From Terramyces sp. JEL0728 (Eukaryota; Chytridiomycota; Chytridiomycetes; Rhizophydiales; Terramycetaceae), in NCBI GenBank assembly GCA_027603945.1, contig JADIIU010000031.1, positions 62,001-126,000 on the forward strand: 64,000 bases of DNA. Direction: 5' to 3'. The notes below the pieces were generated by a model. It saw nothing but the letters and a program-made list of their open reading frames with translations, had not been told where the DNA came from and ran no database searches. This document shows, in pieces, positions 1-10,489 of this stretch (within the stretch, counting starts at the first letter, position 1; each line of letters opens with the position of its first letter). The position numbers and the translations under genes are program-made.

Positions 1-1380
1 TACGATATCTTCATACAAGGTTGCTTGTCATGTTTTTTGCGGAGTAATATGATCTTATGATAGGGTATTGAACCTGCTCTGCGACCAAGCGCGTGGAAAT
101 ACATTTTGGGGGCCATATTGGTATTTTATATTAATTCAAGTGGACAGAAGACGAAAAAACAAATGATAACCTCTTGCAGCAAAAGAAAGACACATATTAT
201 CAGATGAAAAATTCGTGGATGGTAATTTTACAAGAAGCTGGTAACCGCTCTCCCACAAAAATCAAAGAGCCACACAATGGTCCGGTCGGCGACGAAGATG
301 AAAATTCGGATGTAATATCAAAGCTGACGGAACGCAAATACAGAATTGGTAATTTTTCTTAACAAAGATAAGGATGTAATCAGAACTGACCAGACAATCG
401 CGTTCTTTGCCGTGGGTGAAATAAACCCAAAGTCCACTTTGCACCAGACCATTGAAACTCAGCCAAATTTAGTAACGCTTCGAAATATTTTGATGACGTA
501 CACCATCTTGAACTTTGAGCTGGGTAATATTAAGTAACTCTCAGGTTATGTGCAAGGTATGAGTGACTTGGCAGCTCCGATTTTAGAAATTGTTAAAGAT
601 GAAGCCGAGGCATTTTGGTGTTACGTCGGCTTGATGGAAAAGATGAAGCAGAATTTCCAAAGAGACCAAAGTGGAATGCAAAGCCAATTGCGCAAGCTGG
701 AGTTGCTCCTCAAGGTGCTTGACCCTCCACTCTACAACCATTTTGGTACTAATATTTAATGTAGAAAACTGTGACTCTGTTAATATGTTTTGCTGCTTTA
801 GATGGTTGCTAATAGCTTTCAAGAGGGAATTCTATTTTGAAGACATAAAGACTCTTTGGGAAATCATTTGGATGTCTCCTTTAACCGCACATTTCAATCT
901 CTTTGTAGCTGTTGCTGTTTTAAATCAGCACCGTAAAGCTCTTTTGGAAACCCAGGCATTCGATGAGGTTTTAAAGGTACTCGTACATCTAAAAAGTATA
1001 TAAACAATCTATCGCAAAACATTAATGTTCCGGAAGCAGTTCAGAGGGCTGAAGTGCTCTACTACGTCCTAAGAGATAAACTCGCCACTAGCGGTCCTGA
1101 AGGTCTTGGCGAAAGCGTAGGGAAAACTGTCAGCTCAATTATTACTGATTCCGATCTCAACGTTATCTCGGGGCGAGAAAACAAAATCCTTGTCCTTGAT
1201 CAAACAGAATACAAACAAGAGTCAAATTTAACATCGGAAGAGTGGTATGAATTAGTCCAGGTGTTTGAAATTGATCACGCAATCGCCAACAAAGAGCGAA
1301 TGAGCACAAAGGTGGAAGTTGAAGATGGAGCTGATCTTCAAATGTCAGGGTTGGAATCTGTAACAAATATCGGTCAATAA
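1..1380 (+). CDS. TBC-domain Rab GTPase-activating protein, TBC1D15/Gyp7-like, 5' end outside window
   Basis: A GTPase-activating protein for a Rab-family small GTPase, acting in membrane traffic. Seven exons are visible (1-43, 64-120, 141-348, 368-523, 545-745, 765-976, 997-1380), separated by introns of 19-21 nt. Every junction keeps one frame, which ends at TAA 1378-1380. The TBC domain opens with GGIEPALRPSAW. Both catalytic fingers of the family are present: arginine in IDKDVIRTD (exons 3/4) and glutamine in GYVQGMSDL (exon 5). The stretch FCCFRWLLIAFKREF fits the TBC1D15/Gyp7 branch best. An acidic tail of roughly 100 residues without a visible domain follows. The N-terminal part lies left of the window, so full length is unknown. 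The stop is 6 nt from the stop of the convergent TMEM214-like gene. Confidence 0.9.
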
Positions 1381-1391
1381 ATCTCTTTATT
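1376..1391. terminator. overlapping opposed AATAAA poly(A) signals at convergent stops
   Basis: The + strand reads AATAAA at 1376-1381, containing the TAA stop of the TBC gene (1378-1380). The - strand reads AATAAA at 1391-1386, containing the TAA stop of the TMEM214-like gene (1389-1387). The stops are separated by six bases, so the two 3' untranslated regions must overlap or be almost absent. That the hexamer is the poly(A) signal is known from eukaryotes in general; its use here is inferred. Confidence 0.6.
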
Positions 1392-3687
1392 TCAAATATC
1401 TAGTGATTTTTTCGAGAATGATAGCCAACTCGTGAATGATAGATTTCGCAAATGTCTGGAGAGGCTGATGTTCCCCTTCCATAAATAATAGAACCGTTTC
1501 CCCAAATTGCACAGCGATATGATAGGTTTTAATGATGAATTCCCAAACCAAAATGAAATAATCTTCAAAATATAGTGTGTATACTTCGACAACCTTCAAA
1601 AAATACACATGATGAGTAAGGAAAAACCAATACTGGTTGGCATGGAGGGACGAAAGAAAACGGTGGTGAATTTCATGGACGACTTCCAAATGTGTTGATG
1701 CAGAGTCTATGATATATCTAATCACCGATGCCAGAATTTTCAACATTCGCAAGAAAGTCTTGTACAACTGAGGAAATACAATATCCACCATAGTTTCTGC
1801 TTGAAAATGCACAAATAGCATGATATCGCCACAGACTTGCCCCAAGTAATTTAGCAACACATCCCAGTCGAAAGTTTGTGAAGCATATGTTGCTGTATGT
1901 TGGTATCCAGCCAGTTCCAGACCTTTCAAAAGTTTTTGACTGATCATATGGAGGTAAGGTTCGACGTAATCCTTGAAACTTTTGATTAGAAATTGCATAA
2001 TTGGATTGGAGGAGTAAAATCCAGATACCTTACCACAAAGAGCCAAGATTTTAATCCTGTCCTCTTCCTTAAACACCTGTCCCCACCAGTGAAGTGCTGA
2101 TTCATAATAGGGTAGAGTTTTCGTGTGCGCCAGTTGTAAATAAGGTAAAACAGCAGTATTGAACCGTTCACACACATCCCGGATGGCACTTTGTGGTTCG
2201 AATGGCAACGGACAAGTTCTATGGGAGTGTGGATCACATTGTACATACACCAATGCATAGAAAAAGAATCCAAAAATTAAAAGTTGCACGGTGACATGGA
2301 ATAATGAAAATGTAGATTTTGGTTTGGTGTAACTCAAAAGATACTTGATTAATTTACACTTACGTTTAATGGAGATTTCATTTCTGCTGTCGACTTTTTT
2401 CGGAATTCTTTCAAACCTTTGTGAAGCTTTCCGGATGCAATCTAGAATAAGAAATGATTACCCTCTGCCAAAGCTTACTGCTATTACCAAACAGCGAAGT
2501 TTCAGAACTTCTCAAGTTCAACAAGAAGACAATAAGAATTAGAGATTCACTCTTGAAGTTTTCAAATTGTGATTTCCAGCAATCCAAAGTTTGAGCTGCA
2601 ACAGTATTTGATTTTGATCCCAACAACCAAGATATATTCGACAATAGCTAGGATTAGCAATACATTACCTCGTACTTTAGATTGCCGTTCAAATTTTGAT
2701 TTAAAGGGCTGAAAAAAGCAGAAAATACAGTGTTAGGACTGTTTGTCAAGATTAGTGGAGGTTCTGTCTCAAACATCAACAACTACATTAAACTACAAAC
2801 TACTTTGGTCGAATAATAGATTTTCTTGAGATCTACACTTTTGGAATCGGTCTTGAAGGTGAGATGCATCAAAGACGTGTAAGTTGCGATTGGTAGTAGA
2901 GCGAGTTGATACTTTGGTAGGCTGTATATTCCAGCGATGTTTACTAGTCTGATATTATCAAAAATCTACCCGCGTAAGGATTCCCGTGCATAAAATGTAG
3001 CGTTCTTGTTATTCCACTTTTCATACTTGTACGCTGGGAAAAAGTATTCAAACCACATTTCTACACATTTTGGGTGTGGTATCTTCTTTCCGTTACTTAG
3101 AGTGATAAATTGTTGACTGCAAATCCATAGCAGACAATTTCCAACCAGTTCATCGTGAATTTCAGATTTAAACTCCTTAAATACAGTGGTTGCAACAGAA
3201 GATTTTTCCCCCATTAGAGTACAAAAGAATAAATCAGGATAAGCGGTAGCTATTGCTTGAATAATCAGCATATGTCCAGTTATTTCGACTCTGCTTTTCT
3301 GTTTTGATTTTTGTTGAATAGTGATGAGTTCCTTGCTAATATAGCGTAATCCATCTGCTACCATCTTTGGATCAAGTTTCAATAGGTACTTTAAAACTTC
3401 CTTTGCAACTTCTTCGCGAATTTGCTTAAATGGACCAGATAATTAGCATAGGATTACCAAGGTATTGACCGCTGTGAAACTTCAATTCGAAATCAGATGT
3501 AAATGCTTGAGTGTGTACACCTAGACCATTAATGGAAATCTAACATAAGAAAAAGGTACTTGCAGTTTAGCAGTCAAATCTTTAATAGGAAGTTTTGATG
3601 ATTGCTTGTTCATCATATCAATGAACTGAACTATCGTCTCCTTTTGAAGCTATCTTAAAAGCAAATTACGTTTTGGAGATTTTCCAT
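1387..3687 (-). CDS. TMEM214-like ER membrane protein, nine exons
   Basis: Nine exons read on the - strand (3687-3670, 3649-3560, 3539-3458, 3411-2970, 2948-2804, 2782-2669, 2647-2462, 2441-2364, 2343-1387) join into 703 codons plus stop. This is close to animal TMEM214, about 690 residues. Resemblances are a KDLTAKLQ motif near the N-terminus, an alpha-helical repeat region with LVGNCLLWICSQ followed by a Trp-rich stretch, one hydrophobic segment (LLIFGFFFYALVYVQC, about residue 400), and a long helical C-terminal region. TMEM214 in animals is an ER-anchored protein linked to ER-stress signalling; its role in fungi is not known to me. Seven introns are 20-21 nt. The third, 3457-3412, is 46 nt, with an alternative acceptor 3 nt later. 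The start ATG at 3687 was chosen because no clear upstream exon is visible. Confidence 0.65.
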
Positions 3688-4094
3688 TTTTTCGTAAACA
3701 AAATTGGACAACAAATTTATTGATAAAAGACATTGGACACCTACATTATTTGCAGTAGAATGTTCTTGCATAAGAGGAACTTGCACATTACCAAGTGTTT
3801 TAATTGCTTGTTGAGAAGGTTACTTCTGATTCTGGTGTCAAAGCTCTGGTTCTCCTTCTAGCACATAACTATCAACTAGAGATACAGAAATGTTCTGTTG
3901 AGAGATTGGATGGATGTTTTGAATGTCTCATTCCGTAACGTGGGATACTATCCGACAAACGAGACTGGCAGTGACGATCTACAAAACTCTTCCTTTGTCT
4001 TTTATTGTTACCCTCCTCCAATTTCAGCTATCTTTATTCACACATTCTTTACTACAATATTCGTTATTGCTGTCGAATAAGTTACAAAGTTCTA

Positions 4095-4878
4095 TCATTA
4101 ACCTGGTTCATCGTCTAACGTAGCTTTCCACAACTTTAGTCCTTGTATTAACTTCTCAGCATCAGCAAATTCTAAAAGCACTTTAAAGTATTCTCAAAAA
4201 CCAAGAAATGACAAAGGATATGGTTTATTCCATCAAAACTTGGGACACCTAAATCATGAAACTCAGGTATTAAATTAAATGGACAACATCAGTTAATGAT
4301 TGTTCCTTCAACTGCTTCTACCGTTTTCAGAGATTCATCATTAAGGTGTTCCAACTGTAATGTAGGTCGTGATAGTAAGGTACTACTTTGAGTATCATGA
4401 GCAATGATGGCTGTCACCAGAGTTTGCAGATCTAGTTCAATTAGTCTAGTCAATATCAAAACTGCCAGTTGCAGCGCGATCATTGTCTTTGAAATTCTAA
4501 TAGTTTCCAAGTAATTTTAATCTCAACTATTCATATAGGATTGGGGACAGGTGAAAACTTGTCTCCAACTTGCCACAGCGATAATCCAAATATGTAAATT
4601 AGAAATTGCAGCTGTTTTATCATGATGTTCTTATTCGTATTACTTTTTGCATATGAAATTAGATACACAAGATGACCAATGCATAACACCCGTATAGAAT
4701 TACCCTAAACAATCAATTAAATTAACCTCAATGAGCTATAGAGCTGCTATTCGTACAAAGCCATTTTAGTGTGATTACCATGGACTATGTAACTAATAAA
4801 CAGATGAAATGCCATTTATATTAACATACCTTTTCCTTTAAATGTGCTTCGCTCTTGAGGATTATTACTTACTGCCAT
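4095..4878 (-). CDS. unresolved coding-like segments (possible multi-exon or decaying gene)
   Basis: On the - strand this stretch has several protein-like pieces that I could not join into one frame. They are a possible start (MASEAHLKEK if 19 nt after 4873 are an intron), a segment near 4700-4530 containing NIMIKQLQFLIYIFGLSLW, an open frame 4510-4289 containing MIALQLAVLILTRLIELDLQ, and a piece near 4180-4095 containing VLLEFADAEKLIQGLKLWK. Candidate GTA...AG introns of about 20 nt lie between some of them, but phases do not all agree. I recognise no family. It may be a real gene with hard-to-place introns, a fragmented pseudogene, or the distal part of a gene whose other parts I misread. 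Confidence 0.25.
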
Positions 4879-4948
4879 ATGAAGTGTAACACTCTTCAAC
4901 AGTATCGAATAGAATAAAATCTAATCTTTATTTCAGTTGAAATCTCAT

Positions 4949-5003
4949 ACTCACAATCTGCTGTTCGAAATAAACCAGACTTGTTTTTCAGCAGATTGTG
5001 AGT
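4949..5003. repeat. 15-bp perfect inverted repeat with 25-nt loop
   Basis: Positions 4949-4963 (actcacaatctgctg) and 4989-5003 (cagcagattgtgagt) are exact reverse complements separated by 25 nt. RNA or single-stranded DNA from either strand could fold into a 15-bp hairpin. It lies in a gene-poor A+T-rich stretch about 310 bp upstream of the TPH-domain gene start. It could be a small RNA or mobile-element remnant, a regulatory hairpin, or chance; nothing flanking it identifies an element. Confidence 0.6.
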
Positions 5004-5311
5004 CATGACATTAAAGTCAATTTTATTGCCATTATGCTTTCAACGCACAATCGCATCATTTCTCAGAAACTAGGACTGAGTACATATGAAGACTAACTTG
5101 ATAAATGAACAAGTTCCAACTTGGACAGCAATCATACGTTAATTTATTCCTTAACACCTATACATATCTAAATTCTCAGTAGAAATATTTGTTGTTCGAT
5201 ATGGGTTGCAGTTTTATTATGAAATGGTCGAATTTCTACAAGTCACCATAATTTTTTAGTAACCAATTTGACTGAAACTTAAATTTTGAGTTTTTAAAAC
5301 TTTACGCGTCA

Positions 5312-6969
5312 ATGACAAAGTAATAAACTGTTAATAAGAAATTCAACAATTACAGCTCTAGATTTAAAAAGACTACAACTGCAATTGGATAATGCAGAGA
5401 CTTTAACTGATGTAATCCATAAAGATGTAAGTGTATGATTAAAAAGCGATTGTTAAGGAAAGGACTATCTCAACAACGGACAAAAAATTGGTCACAGACG
5501 ATCGCAGGACAGAGTCGTTTAAAAAAACAGCAGAAGGAAGAGGAACAGCTCGCAAAGAGTATGGCAGAAAAGGCAAAGTTCGAAGAATCTGAAAGGGAAG
5601 TACTGCAAAAGAGAAATGATACCATCGAAAGAGCTAGAAGAATTCAATACATGGAAACTGACACCGTTAAAAAATTCAATTCTAAAATTAATGAACTGAA
5701 TATTCTTCAGGTACATTGATTTTGAAGCAGGAAAGAGACCTTCAAATTAAATTGAAGGAAAGTCGTAGAGATGCTGGGTTGGCGGAAGAAATTAAACGAA
5801 AGACATTTCTTTTGCAGAAATACCAAGCTGACAAATTTCAAGAAACAAAATCGATTGAAAAGTTTACACAGCAAATCAAATTGGCTAGAGAACATGCCCA
5901 GCAAGCACAAGAAAAGAAACTGAAATCAGAAAATGAAAAACAGGTACAGGAATCGTTTAATATAGAAATGTTTGGAAGAGGGTTTGCGGTTGTTGGAGGA
6001 TGCTAAATTGTACCAGGAAGAACAAGTTAATTTGCAAAACAGAAAAAAGTTGGAATCTCAATCATACAAGAAAGAGTTGGATCAAATGCGCGAAGATGTT
6101 GTAAATCGAAGAAATTGGGAAGAATATGAAGATTACATGGAAGAAATCAAAATTGCCAAGTGGAATGCTTTCAAGGATCATCAAAATACCTTGAAAGAGC
6201 AGATTGAAAAGAAATGGTTCAAGTAAAATGGCTCTAATTGCAGCGAAAAGTTAGCATCTCGCTCGAGAATTGGCGAAAATACCAGACAAAAAGAGGAAAA
6301 CAAAAATGAAAGAACTTTTGAAATCGAAAAGAAGCAAGAATTGCTGGCACAGAAGAAAGCCAAAGATGAGATGGAAATGAAACAAAATAAGAAACGAGAA
6401 TTAATCAAGTCTATGAATGAACATTATGAGTTACATGTGAACAATATCTTAAATCTAGAAATCGTTAAAGAAGAAGCAGCTTGAGGATGAAAAACAACAG
6501 GATTTGGAATTGCTCGAAGAGTACAGAAAACTTGCTGCTGATTCAAAATCTGCTAAAATTGCTGAGCGAGAGCACAGATTGAAGACTAATTTGGAAATTC
6601 GCGAATATAATGCCGAATTGGCAGTAAATTATTGTAACCTAGAAACAAAAGCAAGCCAGAAAGGATGATGGCATGAGCTTCGACAGTTTGGCGGCAGAAG
6701 ATATGAAATTTAAAACCTATATGCAAGATGTCGCAAATGAAAGGTGGGCTTTGAAAAACCCTAGGATTCAGGAATACGTGAAGAGGCAGTTGAGAAAACA
6801 TGAACGAGAGAAGGTTGTTCACTCTAAATCCAAAACCCACCATAGATTGGGATTCCAAGGTCATCAATACGATTCTATTGATCTAGCTGGCACCAATGAG
6901 ATCGCAAAGGGTAACTACTTAGACATACTTGTAAATGGGCAGAAATTAAATCTGCATAATAAAAAATAG
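5312..6969 (+). CDS. TPH-domain coiled-coil protein, axonemal (CFAP45/CFAP53/MNS1 type)
   Basis: Eight exons (5312-5319, 5339-5426, 5447-5710, 5731-5943, 5966-6222, 6244-6436, 6459-6623, 6643-6969) join into 504 codons plus stop, a normal length for this family. The protein is almost entirely charged alpha-helical coiled coil, rich in KQKEEEQ-type runs, with NRRNWEEYEDYMEE in the middle and a less helical tail from about residue 450 (HHRLGFQGHQYDSID). This composition and length match the trichohyalin/plectin-homology (TPH) proteins, which sit inside ciliary doublet microtubules. I cannot decide which member it is. Seven introns are 19-22 nt. The first exon is only 8 nt (ATGACAAA). Together with ODAD4 at 39.5 kb it argues for a flagellated stage. 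Confidence 0.65.
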
Positions 6970-7012
6970 TTAATAGCTGTATAGCTTTATGATTTTTGGA
7001 CGTAGTCTTTGA

Positions 7013-7325
7013 TCAAACTTCAATATCCATAGCCAGAACACCGCCAGGCAAAACGAATGGCTTTACACATTCTTCTACAAACTTTACGTGCAATGGATGA
7101 ATTGAATAAGCATTCAAAGCCTACATTAGCTTAAAGTTGAACCTCCTTCGATTTCAATTCCATGTACAAAATATGGGTGTATCCCTGGTGTCTTTCGGTA
7201 AATGTTTGTCCAAAAGAGTGTTTAAGGACTCCGTCAATTGTTGATTGCAATTCAGCTAACCTTGCTTTGGTATTGGTTTCTACTAGTGAATCTTTGAATT
7301 TGAAAAGTACGAAATGCTGAATCAT
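7013..7325 (-). CDS. Dabb (stress-responsive A/B barrel) domain protein
   Basis: Two exons (7325-7143, 7120-7013) joined across a 22-nt intron give 96 residues, the usual size of a single Dabb domain. The start MIQHFVLFKFKDS and the end motif NAYSIHPLHVKFVEECVKPF are typical of this ferredoxin-like fold, whose members are small dimeric proteins, some stress-induced and some cyclases. No catalytic role can be assigned. The start ATG (7325) is 8 bp from the ATG of the divergent DALRD3-like gene, so the two must share promoter and 5' leader DNA. An open frame continues upstream without another ATG. Confidence 0.85.
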
Positions 7326-7333
7326 TTTTGGAA
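7326..7333. promoter_or_regulatory. 8-bp gap between divergent start codons
   Basis: The Dabb gene starts at 7325 (- strand) and the DALRD3-like gene at 7334 (+ strand). Only eight bases separate the two ATG codons. Transcription start sites of each gene must therefore lie inside the coding sequence of the other, or translation starts are internal to those proposed. Confidence 0.6.
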
Positions 7334-8812
7334 ATGGAATCTTTTTTGAGTGAAATCTCCAATGAAATTGAAAAATCAATGGATATTCAATTAAAATTGA
7401 AAACCAATATTATTCCGATCAACAAACTAGGAGGTAGTGACTATAGGGGTTTGGTGGAAAAAGTACAATTGATTTAATCCCTAGTTAAAATCTATATCTA
7501 TAGTTGAAAGGGTTCAAATTGAAAATAATATGATTAAAGTAATTCCAAATGAAGCCGAGCTTGCCGCCTGTATATTGAATGAGCAGATTCAACAGAGGAA
7601 AGGAAAGTTACAAATTCACTACGAAATCCCCGCTCCAGGAACCAAATGTACCGGCTTGCACCTTCGAATTATATTAATTGCCCAAGCAATCGCAAATATC
7701 AAAAAATTCTTTGGGTATACGGTGGAGTTGAAATGTTTCTTTTTCGAATGGGAAATTGAAATTGGCTTTCTATTAGAAGGAATGAAAAAGCTGAATCGGA
7801 GTCTACAAATAGACGAATTTGATACTCTCGAAAAAGTATTAGATTCAGGGTTTGAAGACGACATTTCGATTGCAAAAGAAAACTTGTCCAATTTATACAA
7901 GGTAAACTCAGCTTAATGGCAGAAAGATGCGATATTAATGAAGTATTGGGAGAACATATGCTCAGTAGTTGTAAATCACTATCAGGAAGAATTCAAAAAT
8001 TGTGGAATTGATTTGGAAGTATCCCTGTCAGTGGGGGATCAGCCCTGTGATGAATTAATGAAAGACGGGACATGTTCAAAAGCTGGCTCGATAGTTAGCA
8101 AAAATGATTCAAGCATGGGGACAATTTACGTTTTTGATCAAAGACACAAGTATGCTTTTGAAATAGCTCAGAAATACTGCCACTCAATAGCTCTCTGTCC
8201 AGTTGGCAGATGTGACGGATTTGAGCCGCATTCTTGTCTGACAAATGTTTTTCAAAAATCAAAAGAATTACTGAGGAAAGATTCTATAATTGATCCAGAG
8301 GAACAGAAACTCGCAAATGAATTGGGACGTTCATCATTCATTCTGCAGTTTAGCCAAGTGAATGCGCAAACGCCAATCCAGTTTGACGAGATAAGCGCGG
8401 TGAATCAGGAGATGCAAGGTATTTATTTGCAATATACACACGCAAGGATCAAGGGGTAAATTGCAGCTTACATAGAATTCAGCGTTTTTTAGAGGAAGAA
8501 AGAGTAGTGGAGGAATTCAAATCAATAGAACCAGACTACGGCATACTTGTGCAAACTCCAAAAATTTTTGATTGCATAAAGCTGCTTGATAAGTTTGAAA
8601 GTATACTTGATAAGAGCACATCTAATCCTAATCAATTAGCGAATTATCTTATTTTATTGGCAAAAACGATCTCTAGTAATTACTATCATTTTCGAGTGAA
8701 AGGTGAAGATTTAAAAGTGCAGAAGACGAGGTGGGTTGTCTACCTGCGGCTATTGCATGTTTTATCCTCTGGAATGAAAATGTTGGGACTAGAGCCAATA
8801 AATAAAATTTAA
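7334..8812 (+). CDS. DALRD3: DALRD3-like protein (catalytically dead arginyl-tRNA synthetase relative)
   Basis: Four exons (7334-7462, 7485-7901, 7923-8455, 8476-8812) give 471 residues. The C-terminal third is a DALR anticodon-binding domain: LQYTHARIKG at the exon 3/4 junction, then NYYHFRVKG, and TRWVVYLRLLHVLSSGMKM. The N-terminal part keeps the outline of an arginyl-tRNA synthetase (a TGLHLRIILIAQAIANIKKF stretch where the synthetase has its HIGH-containing segment), but HIGH itself and a KMSKS loop are not visible. This is the pattern of animal DALRD3, which binds arginine tRNAs and assists m3C32 methylation. It is too short and too degenerate to be the essential synthetase. Introns are 20-22 nt. 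Confidence 0.7.
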
Positions 8813-8828
8813 GTCATTCAAAATACAT

Positions 8829-10489
8829 TTATTCACCTTTGTTGACATGGAATAATTCGAGGTCCAACAACTCGTCTACTTTGGGGCGGTCGTTAGGAAA
8901 TTTGCTGAGCATCAAAGTGAGCGCATCAACAGCAGCCTCGCTCAATTCTATCGGAAGAAGTCCTTTTCCATGAACCGAAGTCCTAAGACGGTCAATTCGT
9001 GAACCAATATCTAGCTCTAAAATTTCCTCATCGTTTGCAAATGGGTCCATCTTGAAAAGCAAAACGTAAAGAAGAGTTCCCAGTGCCCAGACTTCCTGAT
9101 GAACGGGATAGTACAAATTTCCACCTAGTGCTTCAGGAGACGAAAACTTTTGGGTTCCATAAAATACGGTTGTAGGTTCTTCTTTTATAGGCATCGTGGA
9201 GCCAAAGTCTATCAGCTTCACTTCCATTGTTGTTTTGTGAATCATGATATTTTCGTCTAAATTAAAGCCAAGAACCTTTTATGTCGTTGTGTGAATATCC
9301 CAATCGATACATATTTTGAATGACTGTAACAATATTTTTAAAAATATGACACGCTTGTCTCTCCTCAATCGGTCCGTACATTTCAATGTAATCATATAAA
9401 TCCACCCAATCACTTCCCAAAAATTCCATTATAATTATGAACCTTTGACCGACTTCAAAATGTTCGATATACTTGATCATCTCTTTCATGTCCAAATTTT
9501 TGAACTCTTTCATCATACAGATTTCCAGTGGTAGTTTTTTCACAGAAGTTTCGTTATGCCAGTGCCATACGTTACTGGAATGGATAAATTTCGCTACAAC
9601 TTGAAGTCCATCAGACTTTCTTTGGGCTAGTCGAACAGTCGAATGTCCTCCAGTTCCAATTTGCTTGACGATCTTGGTTAGCATAAATTACAGTGTAATT
9701 GGAGATAAACCGCTCAATTTCTTGTTGTGCATGTGGGTTGCCATCAAATTCCCCTTCCTCCTCGTCGTCAAATATCTTTAATTTTGGCCCTTCTGCTTCT
9801 TTAGGAGAGACTTTGCTTTTATTCAAGTCCAAGAATCTCCTTAGAAATGGTTTAGACGCACTAAGAGATCTATTGGCAGATAAAGAACGACCAATCATTT
9901 TCAGAGGGTTTGGTTTTGGAGAAACCTTGGCCAAAAGCTCCCTTTTATCATCTTTTGGCTTTAGTTTTGGTATTTTAGAAACAAACTCTGAAGTCTTCTT
10001 TTTGGACAAGAATTCTTTAATGAAATTTGATTTTTTCGGTTCTTTAGGTTCTGGTACTTTGTCGATTGATCTCTGTGATTCCGCCAAAGTTCCCATTGAA
10101 TTGTCAATATCGGCATCCCTATCACCAAGATCCATTTCTCCATCTTCTAATTCCATCAAATCAACGCCTTTGTTTAGGCTTTTCATATGATTGGCTCTCC
10201 ATTGCTTTAGTGGATTTCCAAATTTCATTTTCTCGTCTGACAACATTTGTGTATCCCATTTACGCAGATTTGTACTGGGTGCAGTTTTTGGTACTAAAAC
10301 AGCTTCTGTCTTCCATTTGCGAGAGAGTTTTGTAAATGAACTTGGGAGTTCCAGTTCTTCACAAAAATCAGACTCTTCTGAATTCGCACAGCTCCCTAAA
10401 TCCTGGTCAGACTGTTTTTGGTCTATCGTTGAGGCAGATGTTGCTAATTTTGAAAATAACTTGTGTTTATTCTCTGGGTCAATCACCAT
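8829..10489 (-). CDS. Ser/Thr protein kinase, CAMK-like, non-RD type
   Basis: Three exons (10489-9692, 9672-9276, 9256-8829) give 540 residues. The first about 265 are charged and low-complexity without a recognised domain. A complete kinase domain follows: glycine loop GTGGHSTV, lysine in VVAKFIH, helix-C glutamate in LPLEICMM, DFG in LIDFGS, and SSPEAL for the APE region. The catalytic loop reads SHNDIKDEN, so the usual HRD arginine is replaced by asparagine. The overall sequence is nearest to fungal CAMK-type kinases related to PAS kinase, but no PAS domain is seen. Introns are 19 nt. The TAA stop is embedded in AATAAA and lies 16 nt from the DALRD3-like stop. Confidence 0.8.

Larger units (their letters stand above)
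3688..5311. other. A+T-rich region between TMEM214-like and TPH genes
   Basis: Apart from the unresolved - strand segments at 4095-4878 and the inverted repeat at 4949-5003, I see no gene here. It is the longest stretch of the window without a confident coding assignment and is more A+T-rich than its surroundings. Part must serve as promoter for the divergently oriented TMEM214-like gene (start 3687) and the TPH-domain gene (start 5312). Confidence 0.5.

Noticed and set aside
1387..2337. An independent signal-anchored gene (spore-wall SHE10-like)
   Set aside because: The frame joins in phase to upstream exons across a 20-nt intron, and the joined protein matches TMEM214 in length and layout.
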